Positions 33,962 through 43,673 of a stretch of DNA of 63,163 bases are shown here, one piece after another (positions within the stretch are counted from its first letter, which is position 1; each line of letters begins with the position of its first letter). Under the pieces are notes generated by a model. That model had not been told where the DNA came from and ran no database searches. It was given only the letters and a program-made list of their open reading frames with translations. Location of the stretch: contig NZ_NESA01000016.1 in assembly GCF_002778315.1 (NCBI RefSeq), positions 1 to 63,163 of the forward strand. Reading direction: 5' to 3'. The DNA comes from Limnohabitans sp. JirII-31 (lineage in GTDB: Bacteria; Pseudomonadota; Gammaproteobacteria; Burkholderiales; Burkholderiaceae_C). Made by a program: the position numbers and the translations under genes.

Positions 33962-33995
33962 TTTACCTAATCGAAATGCGTTACGAATTGGTAAA
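33962..33995. promoter_or_regulatory. probable TetR-family operator
   Basis: A 34-bp dyad with TTTACC/GGTAAA ends and TCG/CGA inner blocks; 13 of 17 base pairs are symmetric. It lies between the start of the MBL-fold gene (33929) and the stop of the TetR gene (34008), and touches a -10-like TAAAAT. Position and size suit a TetR-family repressor acting on the MBL-fold gene. Confidence 0.65.
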
Positions 33996-34007
33996 CCCCT
34001 CAAGTCA

Positions 34008-34604
34008 TCAAGAAAGTCCGCGCTCCAACATCGCAATCACCTCATCGGCAAACGCCGCATAGCTGATCGGCCCACCCGGGCGCAACCAGGTGAAGGTCCA
34101 ATTGATCATGCCAAACAGCATCATGGTGACGGCGGTTTGGTTGACCGGATTCAAACGCTCGGGGTAAGCCCGTTTCAAAAAGCGCGTGAAGGCGGCCACC
34201 ACGTCGCGCTGGCGTGCCACGATCAACGCACGTTGCTCTTCACCCAAGAATTTGGTGTCAGCCAACAAGGCCACATGACGGGTGGCTGAGTTTTCGTACT
34301 CCTGCAAAAAGCGACGCACCAATTCGTGCAAGGCCGCCCTGTCATCCAAGTTGCGGCGCTGGGCCACCGCTTCAGACTCACCAATCAATGCCAACAAGCG
34401 TTGGGTGTAGCGGTCGAGCAAGTCAAACAGAATCGCTTCTTTGCTCTCGTAATAGTGGTAAAGCCGCGCTTTGGACGTACCCCCCGCAGCGGCGATGGTG
34501 CTCATGCTGGTGGCGGGGTAGCTGCCGTCGGCAAAGCATTGCGCGGCAATGTCTAAGATTTCGTCGCGTTTGAGATCATGAGAGGCAGATTTAGGGCGGG
34601 CCAT
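34008..34604 (-). CDS. TetR-family transcriptional regulator
   Basis: TetR regulator of 198 residues. The DNA-binding part reads RDEILDIAAQCFADGSYPATSMSTIAAAGG-TSKARLYHYYESKEAI in outline, with the HTH around residues 34-55. The ATG at 34604 gives the usual short N-terminal MARPKSASHDLK; the longer open frame is not family-like. It lies directly upstream of an MBL-fold gene on the same strand with a strong dyad between them. Ligand class unknown; the C-terminal part resembles regulators of CoA-ester or fatty-acid genes only in a general way. Confidence 0.92.
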   Translation of the reverse strand: MARPKSASHDLKRDEILDIAAQCFADGSYPATSMSTIAAAGGTSKARLYHYYESKEAILFDLLDRYTQRLLALIGESEAVAQRRNLDDRAALHELVRRFLQEYENSATRHVALLADTKFLGEEQRALIVARQRDVVAAFTRFLKRAYPERLNPVNQTAVTMMLFGMINWTFTWLRPGGPISYAAFADEVIAMLERGLS

Positions 34605-34626
34605 GCCCAATATTCTGCCAGCCACC

Positions 34627-34923
34627 TCAAGCCTGTTGGCTTGGGGCTTGCCAGCACAACCAGGCCTCATCGCCTGCAAAACGTGCCCATGCCTCCACCA
34701 CCAAACGCTGCAAAGGGTGGACGACGACGCATTGGCCTGGCAACAAAATCCAATCGGCCTCTTTTGCACAAGCATGTGGGCCATCAAAGGTGCCCCAAAC
34801 ACGCCCACGCACGACCTGCAAACGTGCCACCTGCGTGGCATACACACTCAAGGCCTGACCACGCGGCACAGTCCAAGAGGCAGCGGCATCCAACAGCAAA
34901 GGCGAAGCATCTGAGAAACACAT
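34627..34923 (-). CDS. DUF2917 protein
   Basis: Protein of 98 residues of the DUF2917 type, a small cupin-like beta fold common in Betaproteobacteria. The signature is ASWTVPRGQALSV, then LQVVRGRVWGTFDGP and LLPGQCVVVHPLQRLVVEAW. The ATG at 34923 is chosen because GGAGTG lies about eight bases upstream; an ATG at 34959 would add 12 residues. It is divergent from a LysR regulator, a pairing often seen for this family. Function is not known. Confidence 0.82.
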   Translation of the reverse strand: MCFSDASPLLLDAAASWTVPRGQALSVYATQVARLQVVRGRVWGTFDGPHACAKEADWILLPGQCVVVHPLQRLVVEAWARFAGDEAWLCWQAPSQQA

Positions 34924-35082
34924 GGCAATCACTCCAGCGCCACAAGCGTGACAAAGCATGTGATGGTGTGTGGTTTGGTGTGCATCGTCCAATGAAAAAG
35001 TACGTCCCGTTTGATACCCACAACGCATCAATCGACGCCTTGTTTCCCGTTACGCTTGGGAGCCCACTGCAACAGGACCCCT

Positions 35083-36051
35083 ATGTCGCCGCCTGCTCGC
35101 CCCTTGTTACGCACACGTCCATTGACGGTTGGCAACTTGCGCGCCTTTGAGACGGTGGCACGTCACCGCAACTACCGACTGGCCGCCCATGAATTGGCGC
35201 TCACGCAATCAGCGGTGAGTCGACAAATTCAAGCTTTTGAACAAGAGTTGGGCGTGCGACTGTTTGCCCGCCACACGCGCGCGGTTGAACTCACGGCCGA
35301 TGGCGTGGAGTTGCTCGCCTCGGTGGGCAGCTTGTTAGAGCGGCTAGATTTGACGGTGCGCCAAATTCGGCACAAGGCGAGCCGACAAACCGTGTCGATC
35401 ACCACCTTTGCGTCTTTCTCATCGATGTGGTTGATTCCTCGGCTGGAAATGTTCCAACGTGCGCACCCAGAAATCGACATCCGCGTCGAAGCGTCAGACC
35501 ACGCCGTCGACCTTGAGGCCTCAGGCATCGACATCGCTTTGCGCTATGGGCCAGCATCACGCATGCCCGCACATGCGCAGCGCCTCTTTGGCGAACAACT
35601 CACGCCCATGGCCAGTGCTTGGTTGTTGAAAAACTCGCAGCCTGTGCGCACCGCCCAAGACCTGCAAGGCTTCAGCTTGATTGAGTCGATAGACGCCAAC
35701 CACAGCCACCTCGACTGGTTGACTTGGCAGCGCTGGTTTGAAACCCATCAACTGGGCCACTTGCAACCCAAGCGGTGGTTGCATTTCAACTACTCCTACC
35801 AAATGGTTCAGGCCGCCATGAGCGGTCAAGGCGTGGTGCTGGCACGGCTGCCTTTGGTGGCAGAAAGTTTGGCCAATGGCGATTTGGTAGAAGTTTTACC
35901 GCAAGACCGCACAGAGTCTCCGATGGCCTATTGGCTGATCGTCAATCCGCGCAGCTTGAATCGGCCTGAAACCCAAAACTTCAGCCAATGGCTGACCGAG
36001 CAGGCACTTGCCACGCGTCGCACCATAGGTGAGAAAGACGCCATGGCGTGA
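35083..36051 (+). CDS. LysR-family regulator, GcvA-like
   Basis: LysR-type regulator of 322 residues. The N-terminal winged helix is LAAHELALTQSAVSRQIQAF (about 36-55), followed by the linker helix and a GcvA-like effector domain (FASFSSMWLIPRLEMFQRAHP, GIDIALRYGP). AGGA lies six bases before the ATG at 35083. It is divergent from the DUF2917 gene over 159 bases and probably controls it. Its 3-prime end is seven bases from the convergent 5-formyl-THF cyclo-ligase gene. Confidence 0.93.
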   Translation: MSPPARPLLRTRPLTVGNLRAFETVARHRNYRLAAHELALTQSAVSRQIQAFEQELGVRLFARHTRAVELTADGVELLASVGSLLERLDLTVRQIRHKASRQTVSITTFASFSSMWLIPRLEMFQRAHPEIDIRVEASDHAVDLEASGIDIALRYGPASRMPAHAQRLFGEQLTPMASAWLLKNSQPVRTAQDLQGFSLIESIDANHSHLDWLTWQRWFETHQLGHLQPKRWLHFNYSYQMVQAAMSGQGVVLARLPLVAESLANGDLVEVLPQDRTESPMAYWLIVNPRSLNRPETQNFSQWLTEQALATRRTIGEKDAMA

Positions 36052-36058
36052 TGGCCAC

Positions 36059-36634
36059 TCAGCCCATGGGCCAAACCACGCCGTTGTCGTTCAACAAAGC
36101 ATCCAGCGGCATGTCGTGGGCTTCGGGCATCAAGTCAGGAATGAAGCCGTGGGTAAAACCCAAACCCGCAGTGAAAGGCTTGGGCTGCAAAGTGGCCAAG
36201 GTGCGGTCGTAAAAGCCACCGCCGTACCCTAAGCGAAAACCACCCGGCCCATAGCCCACGCAGGGCACAAACAACAAGGTGGGCACGATCACTTCGGTGT
36301 CTTTGGGCTTGGGAATACCGTGGGCATCTTCTTCCATCGGGCAACCGGGATACCAAGCGTGGAAGGTCAAGGTCTTGTGGGCTTTGTCGACCACGGGCAA
36401 GCCGATGCGGCGGCGTTGCGGTTGGTCGAGCAACTCGCCGTCTTCTTTCCAGCGGTGCAAGGCAGGCAGTGGATCGAACTCGCCTTTGATGGGCCAGTAA
36501 GCGCCGATGACCGCATCGGGACGGTCAAACAACCAGATGCGCATCACGCGTTGCAACATGTCGGCCCGTTCCAGCCTGTCGGGCAAATTCAAACGCTCTT
36601 CAATGAGCTGCTGGCGCAAAGTTTTTTTGTCCAC
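36059..36634 (-). CDS. 5-formyltetrahydrofolate cyclo-ligase
   Basis: Enzyme of 191 residues converting 5-formyl-THF to 5,10-methenyl-THF with ATP. Diagnostic C-terminal motifs are PCVGYGPGGFRLGYGGGFYDR. The N-terminal KKTLRQQLIEERLNLPDRLER is typical. The start is a GTG at 36634 with no clear ribosome site. It is divergent from the lytic transglycosylase gene with only 13 bases between the two start codons, so each promoter must lie in the other gene's start or farther off. Confidence 0.93.
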   Translation of the reverse strand: MDKKTLRQQLIEERLNLPDRLERADMLQRVMRIWLFDRPDAVIGAYWPIKGEFDPLPALHRWKEDGELLDQPQRRRIGLPVVDKAHKTLTFHAWYPGCPMEEDAHGIPKPKDTEVIVPTLLFVPCVGYGPGGFRLGYGGGFYDRTLATLQPKPFTAGLGFTHGFIPDLMPEAHDMPLDALLNDNGVVWPMG

Positions 36635-36647
36635 AGATAATCAGTGC

Positions 36648-38693
36648 ATGAAGTTGTCTGTCATTGTGTCATTGTTTGCTGGGGTCACTCTTGCGCTCCA
36701 GCTGTTTAGCTCCTCTGCTCAAGCTGCCACGGTGATCACCGATCCGAAAGCGGACGCGGTCATCACCGACATGGCCCAAGCCTTCAAGCGTGGCGACCGC
36801 AAGCGTTTGAGTGCCTTGCTGCCGCAAGCCAAAGGCCATCCACTCGAAGCCTGGGCCGCGTACTGGGAACTCAAAGCCCGCCTAGACGAAGCCAGCACGC
36901 AAGAAGTGCGCAGCTACCTGAGCCGCTATGCCGGCACCTACCAAGAAGACCGCTTGCGCAACGACTGGCTGCTGCTGCTGGGCAGTCGACGTGACTGGAC
37001 CACACTGAGCGACGAACACCCGCATTACCGCATGCGCGACGACCGTGAACTGCGTTGCTACATCTTGACCGTTGAGCTGATTGAAAAAGGGCCACGGGCA
37101 ACACCCGATTTGGCAGACGAGGTAAGACGCAACTGGATGGGCATGCGCGAGGCCGATGACGGCTGCACGCTGGCCGCGGACCGCTTGTATTTCAACAAAC
37201 AATTCACCGCCCTGGACATATGGCGCAAAGCGCGCCTGATGATGGAGCACAACCGCCCGCGCACCGCGCGTAACGCGGTGTTCATCGTGGCCCCCGATGC
37301 GGCCAACGCGGTGACCGACTTGAACAACAACGCCCTCAAGTTTTTGACAAAGAACATTGCGGCCCCACAAAAAGTACGTCAAGAGTTGGTGGTCATGGCT
37401 TTGGTCAAGGTGGCGGCCACCGACCCCGACGAAGCTGCCAAGTTGATGAAGAACAAATGGCAGCCCTACCTCACCACCGAAGAACGCCACTGGGTGTGGG
37501 GGGTGATTGGCCGTCAATCGGCCATGCGTCTGGACGAAGACACGCTGGACCACTTCGCCCGCGTGGCCCACGACAAAGACCTCAATGACGACATGTTGGC
37601 GTGGAAAGCCCGCGCAGCACTGCGCGCAGGAAACAGCCCGAAATGGGCAACGGTGGAGTCGGCCATTCAGGCCATGAGCCCCGACGCACGACGCGACCCC
37701 ACCTGGATTTATTGGCACGCCCGCGCCTTGCTGGCACGCAAGCGCGTGACGCCCCAAGTGCAACAAGAAGCCACCGCCGCGCTAGAGAGCATTGCTGGCG
37801 TACGCGGCTTCTACGAGCAACTGGCCCTGGAAGAGTTGGGCCGCAAAGTGACCGCCCCCGCACGCCCTGCACCCCCCACGCCAGAAGAAATGGAAACCGC
37901 CCGCAGCAACCCCTCGCTGCAACGCGCGCTCTACGCCATCGCCATGGGCTTGCGTTCGGAAGGCGTGCGTGAATGGAACTACGCCACCAACCTGGTCAAT
38001 GCCCAAGGTCAAAGCGGCTTGATGAGCGACCGCGAATTGCTCGCAGCCGCTCAGCTGGCCTGCGACCACCAGGTGTGGGACCGCTGCATCAACACCAGCG
38101 ACAAGACGCGCCAGGTGATGGACTTTGAGCAGCGCTTTCCCATGCCCTTCAAAGACAGCGTCATTGCACGCGCACGCGACATCAACCTCGACCCAGCGTA
38201 TGTATACGGCTTGATTCGCCAGGAAAGCCGCTTTGTGATGGACGCACGCTCTGGCGTTGGGGCCTCTGGCTTGATGCAAGTCATGCCCGCCACCGCCAAG
38301 TGGACCGCACGCAAGATCGGCATGAACGGTTTCACGCCCGACCAAATCACCGACCGCGACACCAACATAGCCATCGGCACGGGTTATCTGAAATTGGTGC
38401 TCGACAGCTTTGAAGGCTCGATGCCCTTGGCCGCTGCGGCCTACAACGCAGGCCCAAGCCGCTCACGCCGCTGGCGTGCGCCCAACGAGGGGGCAGGTCC
38501 GGTCTTGGAAGGTGCCATCTGGGCCGAGAACGTGCCATTCAACGAGACCCGCGACTATGTGAAAAAGGTGCTCTCCAACACCACCAACTACGCGGCGTTA
38601 ATCACCGGACAACCTCAGTCACTCAAGGCCCGTTTGGGACAAGTGGGCCCACGCAACGCCACCGCACCGGCAGAAAACCTCGATCTGCCCTGA
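36648..38693 (+). CDS. slt: soluble lytic murein transglycosylase
   Basis: Periplasmic enzyme of 681 residues that cleaves peptidoglycan glycan strands to 1,6-anhydro products. A signal peptide (KLSVIVSLFAGVTLALQLF, cut near SAQAA) precedes a long alpha-helical U-shaped domain and a C-terminal SLT domain. The catalytic glutamate is E526 in LIRQESRFVMDARSGVGASG, with GLMQVMPATA and AAAAYNAGPSR following. The ATG at 36648 gives the signal peptide. It is divergent from the folate gene. Confidence 0.95.
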   Translation: MKLSVIVSLFAGVTLALQLFSSSAQAATVITDPKADAVITDMAQAFKRGDRKRLSALLPQAKGHPLEAWAAYWELKARLDEASTQEVRSYLSRYAGTYQEDRLRNDWLLLLGSRRDWTTLSDEHPHYRMRDDRELRCYILTVELIEKGPRATPDLADEVRRNWMGMREADDGCTLAADRLYFNKQFTALDIWRKARLMMEHNRPRTARNAVFIVAPDAANAVTDLNNNALKFLTKNIAAPQKVRQELVVMALVKVAATDPDEAAKLMKNKWQPYLTTEERHWVWGVIGRQSAMRLDEDTLDHFARVAHDKDLNDDMLAWKARAALRAGNSPKWATVESAIQAMSPDARRDPTWIYWHARALLARKRVTPQVQQEATAALESIAGVRGFYEQLALEELGRKVTAPARPAPPTPEEMETARSNPSLQRALYAIAMGLRSEGVREWNYATNLVNAQGQSGLMSDRELLAAAQLACDHQVWDRCINTSDKTRQVMDFEQRFPMPFKDSVIARARDINLDPAYVYGLIRQESRFVMDARSGVGASGLMQVMPATAKWTARKIGMNGFTPDQITDRDTNIAIGTGYLKLVLDSFEGSMPLAAAAYNAGPSRSRRWRAPNEGAGPVLEGAIWAENVPFNETRDYVKKVLSNTTNYAALITGQPQSLKARLGQVGPRNATAPAENLDLP

Positions 38694-38743
38694 CGCGCGC
38701 GGGTTCAGGCTGAACAAAACACCCCACTGATTTGGCCCCTGCC

Positions 38744-38772
38744 CTTGAAATGTCACAGACATGCCCTAAAAT
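38744..38772 (+). promoter_or_regulatory. groESL promoter with heat-shock-sigma and sigma-70 features
   Basis: CTTGAAA (38744-38750), then 13 bases, then CCCTAAAAT (38764-38772) resembles an RpoH promoter. The same bases read as TTGAAA (38745-38750), 16 bases, TAAAAT (38767-38772), an acceptable sigma-70 promoter. The CIRCE operator begins on the last T of the -10 box. So groESL may be read by both sigma factors and repressed by HrcA. Confidence 0.7.
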
Positions 38773-38798
38773 TAGCACTCAATGGCGTCGAGTGCTAA
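38772..38798. promoter_or_regulatory. CIRCE element (HrcA operator)
   Basis: TTAGCACTC (38772-38780), nine-base spacer, GAGTGCTAA (38790-38798): a perfect match to the consensus CIRCE inverted repeat bound by the heat-shock repressor HrcA. It lies 56 bases before the groES start and directly behind the promoter -10 box, where the transcript would start. Confidence 0.98.
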
Positions 38799-38854
38799 CA
38801 ACTCGCACCCGGCTCCAGGTAATTTCAATCCTTTAGTTCCAATTTGGAGATGCA

Positions 38855-39142
38855 ATGAAACTTCGTCCTCTCGGCGATCGCGTGATCGTTAAACGTATCG
38901 AAAGCGAAACAAAAACCGCTTCTGGCATCGTGATCCCTGATTCCGCTGCTGAAAAGCCCGATCAAGGCGAAATCCTGGCCGTTGGCCCAGGTAAGAAAAA
39001 TGACAAAGGCGAGTTGCTCGCCATGAACGTCAAAGTTGGCGAGCGCGTGTTGTTCGGCAAGTACAGCGGCCAAACCGTCAAAGTCGACGGTGAAGAACTG
39101 TTGGTCATGAAAGAAGAAGACCTCTTCGCCGTGGTCGCCTAA
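38855..39142 (+). CDS. groES: co-chaperonin GroES
   Basis: GroES of 95 residues, the heptameric lid of the GroEL chamber. It begins [18 protein letters not shown] and contains the mobile-loop segment [20 protein letters not shown] and the [13 protein letters not shown] stretch. GGAGA lies upstream of the ATG. It is followed by groEL after 22 bases and preceded by a CIRCE operator, so it is heat-inducible. Confidence 0.99.
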   Translation: MKLRPLGDRVIVKRIESETKTASGIVIPDSAAEKPDQGEILAVGPGKKNDKGELLAMNVKVGERVLFGKYSGQTVKVDGEELLVMKEEDLFAVVA

Positions 39143-39146
39143 TTAA

Positions 39147-40811
<1,665 letters not shown>

Positions 40812-40942
40812 GCTCTCCTGGCCTGAGGCGCCATACCGGCGTTGCAGGGGCTTGTCGTGGCGATGCCACTGCCTACGCCCCCGCGCCTTGGTCTGGCACC
40901 TCATGCTGCGTTGTAGTGACTTTGGTTGCTATGACTCAACTC

Positions 40943-40977
40943 AAAAAAAGCCTCGCAATCTTTGCGAGGCTTTTTTT
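40943..40977. terminator. bidirectional intrinsic terminator after groEL and transaldolase
   Basis: Stem GCCTCGCAA / TTGCGAGGC with a three-base loop, flanked by a seven-base A-run on the left and a seven-base T-run on the right. It works for groEL on the plus strand and for transaldolase on the minus strand. The 130 bases between the groEL stop and the stem show nothing else. Confidence 0.93.
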
Positions 40978-41003
40978 CGTCTCGGGAAGAAGGTCTGCGT
41001 AGA

Positions 41004-41951
41004 TCAGCCTTGATGCATCAAGGCTTCGAGCTTGACGGCGTCGACACAAAACGCGCGAATGCCCTCGGCCAATTTCTCGGTGGCCATGGCGTCTTCGTTC
41101 AAGGCAAAGCGGAAAGACGCTTCGCTGTGATGCACTTCAGGCAAATCCATCTGTTGGGCCGCGTGGGGCTCTAGCGCACGCACCAAAGGCTCGACAGAGG
41201 CGCTCAATTGCGCCAGCAACTCAGGTGCGATGGTGAGCAAGTCACACCCCGCCAAGGCGGTGATTTGGCCCACGTTGCGAAAGCTCGCACCCATCACTTC
41301 GGTGGCAATGCCGTGACGCTTGTAGTGGTTGTAAATTTGGCGCACCGACTTGACACCGGGGTCGTTGGCACCCGCCTGAACCGCCTCGTCCCACCCACCA
41401 GCAGCTGACTTTTTGTACCAGTCGTAAATGCGCCCCACAAAAGGCGAAATCAACTGCACCTTGGCGTCGCCACAGGCCACGGCTTGGGCAAACGAAAACA
41501 GCAAGGTCAAGTTGGTGCGAATGCCTTCGCGCTCCAACTCGGCGGCCGCTTGAATGCCTTCCCAGGTGGACGCGATCTTGATCAACACCCGTTCGCGCTG
41601 GATGCCTGCCGCTTCGTACAAAGCCATGATGCGGCGTGCGCGTGCGGTGGTGGCTGCGGTGTCAAAGCTCAAGCGGGCATCGACCTCGGTGGAGACCCGA
41701 CCCGGAATGATGGCCAAAATTTCGCAGCCAAAACGCACCAGCAAGCGGTCAATCTGCACATCCATGGGCTCTTTGCCGTGCGTAGCCACAGTGTCTTTCA
41801 AGAGCGGCAGGTACTCGGGCTTTTGCACCGCTTTCAAAATCAGGGAGGGGTTGGTGGTGGCATCTTGCGGCTGAAAAGCGCTCAGTTGCTTGAAGTCGCC
41901 CGTGTCGGCCACCACGGTGGTGAATTGTTTGAGTGCGTCGAGTTGGTTCAT
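41004..41951 (-). CDS. tal: transaldolase
   Basis: Transaldolase of 315 residues, transfers a dihydroxyacetone unit in the pentose phosphate pathway. The Schiff-base lysine lies in [12 protein letters not shown], and the early motifs [10 protein letters not shown] and the later SFVGR-like [13 protein letters not shown] are present. The ATG at 41951 gives the common N-terminus [20 protein letters not shown]. It ends on a terminator shared with groEL and is divergent from the next gene across 73 bases. Confidence 0.97.
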   Translation of the reverse strand: MNQLDALKQFTTVVADTGDFKQLSAFQPQDATTNPSLILKAVQKPEYLPLLKDTVATHGKEPMDVQIDRLLVRFGCEILAIIPGRVSTEVDARLSFDTAATTARARRIMALYEAAGIQRERVLIKIASTWEGIQAAAELEREGIRTNLTLLFSFAQAVACGDAKVQLISPFVGRIYDWYKKSAAGGWDEAVQAGANDPGVKSVRQIYNHYKRHGIATEVMGASFRNVGQITALAGCDLLTIAPELLAQLSASVEPLVRALEPHAAQQMDLPEVHHSEASFRFALNEDAMATEKLAEGIRAFCVDAVKLEALMHQG

Positions 41952-42024
41952 GCCCGCAATTATCCGACCCATCGCCAGAAACCTTGTATGCACCAACACC
42001 CAATGCACGGGCTACAGTGACGGC

Positions 42025-42927
42025 ATGAACACACACTCTTCTCAGCAACGCGTTTTGGTCTTGGGCGGCTCCGGTTTTGTGGGGCGTCATGTCTGCGAAG
42101 CTCTGTCGCGTCTGGGCTGGCAAATCACTGTGCCCACGCGCCGTCTGCCTGCGCGCAGCGTGCAAATGTTGCCGGGCGTGTCGGTGGTGCAGGCCAATAT
42201 TCACGAGCCGCGTGAACTCAATGCGCTGGTACGTGGCCATGATGCGGTGGTCAATTTGGTGGCCATCTTGCATGGCAACGAAGCAGCGTTTGAACACGTG
42301 CATGTGACCCTGCCCGCGCTGATTGCCAAGGCCTGCCAGGCCGCCCATGTGAAACGCCTGGTGCACATCAGTGCCTTGGGCGCCGATGTGCAAGGCCCCT
42401 CGATGTACCAACGCAGCAAAGGTCAGGGGGAATTGGTCTTGATGGCAGCGGCTGACAAAACAGGCTTGGGCCTGACGGTGCTGCGCCCCAGCGTGATCTT
42501 TGGCGAAGATGACCAGTTCATCAACCTGTTTGCGCGCTTGCAAAAAGTCTTCCCCCTCATGCCATTGGCAGGCAGCCAGGCGCGCTTTCAACCCGTGTGG
42601 GTGCAAGACGTGGCCCGTGCCGTGGTGCATTGCCTGCAAGACGCACGCACCATCGGCCAAGGCTTTGAGGTCTGCGGCCCCGAAGTGTTCACGTTGGCCG
42701 AACTGGTGCAGTTTGCGGGCCGCTGGGTGGGCCATCCCCGCCCGGTGCTGCCCTTGCCCTATGCAGCAGGCTGGGCGCAGGCCTTGCTGATGGAGTTGGC
42801 CCCCGGCCCCACCCTGATGAGCCGCGACAACCTGGCCTCCATGCAAGTCGACAACGTGGCCAGCGGTCGCCTGGATGGTTTAGAAGCTTTGGGCATCACA
42901 CCTCGCACCTTGGCTAGCGTGTTTTAA
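42025..42927 (+). CDS. NAD(P)-binding protein of the NDUFA9-like atypical SDR group
   Basis: Rossmann-fold protein of 300 residues in the extended/atypical SDR group related to complex I subunit NDUFA9. The dinucleotide loop is VLGGSGFVGRHV. The catalytic YxxxK appears as YQRSKGQGE, and a NAD-dependent-epimerase-like core follows with LRPSVIFGEDDQF. In Burkholderiales this gene is commonly annotated complex I NDUFA9 subunit family; its substrate is not known. It precedes a glutathione S-transferase gene by 13 bases. Confidence 0.85.
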   Translation: MNTHSSQQRVLVLGGSGFVGRHVCEALSRLGWQITVPTRRLPARSVQMLPGVSVVQANIHEPRELNALVRGHDAVVNLVAILHGNEAAFEHVHVTLPALIAKACQAAHVKRLVHISALGADVQGPSMYQRSKGQGELVLMAAADKTGLGLTVLRPSVIFGEDDQFINLFARLQKVFPLMPLAGSQARFQPVWVQDVARAVVHCLQDARTIGQGFEVCGPEVFTLAELVQFAGRWVGHPRPVLPLPYAAGWAQALLMELAPGPTLMSRDNLASMQVDNVASGRLDGLEALGITPRTLASVF

Positions 42928-42940
42928 ACAAGGAGGCGTC

Positions 42941-43636
42941 ATGGCACTCACCTTGGTCGTTGGCAACAAAAACTACTCCTCGTGGTCGATGCGACCTTGG
43001 GTGTTGATGACGCAGGCAGGCATTGCCTTCACCGAACAGCGTGTGCGCTTTGACAGTTTTGAACCTGACTCTGCGTTCAAACACGCCCTACAACCCATCA
43101 GCCCCGTGGGCAAAGTGCCCGTGCTGGTAGACGACCAGCTCCAGCCAAGCCAAGCCATCTGGGACACGCTGGCCATCTGCGAATACCTGGCCGAGACTTA
43201 TCCCCACCTACACCTGTGGCCCCAAGACCGAGCAGCACGCGCCCATGCGCGCAGCCTGTGTGCCGAGATGCACGCCGGCTTTGGCCACTTGCGTTCGCTG
43301 TGCCCCATGAACATTGAGGCCCATCTGCCCGAAGTCGGCGTACGGCTGCTGCGCGAGCACCCTGCGCTCAGCCAAGACCTGCAACGCATCACAGACATGT
43401 GGCAAGGCTTGCTGCAAAGCCATGGAGGCCCTCTGCTGTTTGGCACCTTCAGCATCGCCGACGCCTACTTTGCGCCGGTCTGCATGCGCATCCGTACCTA
43501 CGCACTGCCTGTGCCTGCCGATGTGCAGGCCTACATCGCACGCGTGGTGGCATTGCCTGGTGTGGCAGCGTGGATGCAGCAAGCCCTGGCCGAGCACGAC
43601 TTTCGGGCCTTTGAAGAGCCCTACCGGCACGCCTGA
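42941..43636 (+). CDS. glutathione S-transferase family protein
   Basis: GST-fold protein of 231 residues: thioredoxin-like N-terminal part (VVGNKNYSSWSMRPWVLM, then GKVPVLVDD and the SQAIWDTLAICEYL helix) and an all-helical C-terminal domain. An AAGGAGG ribosome site precedes the ATG. NKNYSSWSMRPW places serines where the active-site residue is expected. It lies between the NDUFA9-like gene and cca, likely in one transcript. Target electrophile unknown. Confidence 0.93.
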   Translation: MALTLVVGNKNYSSWSMRPWVLMTQAGIAFTEQRVRFDSFEPDSAFKHALQPISPVGKVPVLVDDQLQPSQAIWDTLAICEYLAETYPHLHLWPQDRAARAHARSLCAEMHAGFGHLRSLCPMNIEAHLPEVGVRLLREHPALSQDLQRITDMWQGLLQSHGGPLLFGTFSIADAYFAPVCMRIRTYALPVPADVQAYIARVVALPGVAAWMQQALAEHDFRAFEEPYRHA

Positions 43637-43673
43637 AGCGCAGCCCCGCCAGCGCGCGTTTTACACTCGCGCC

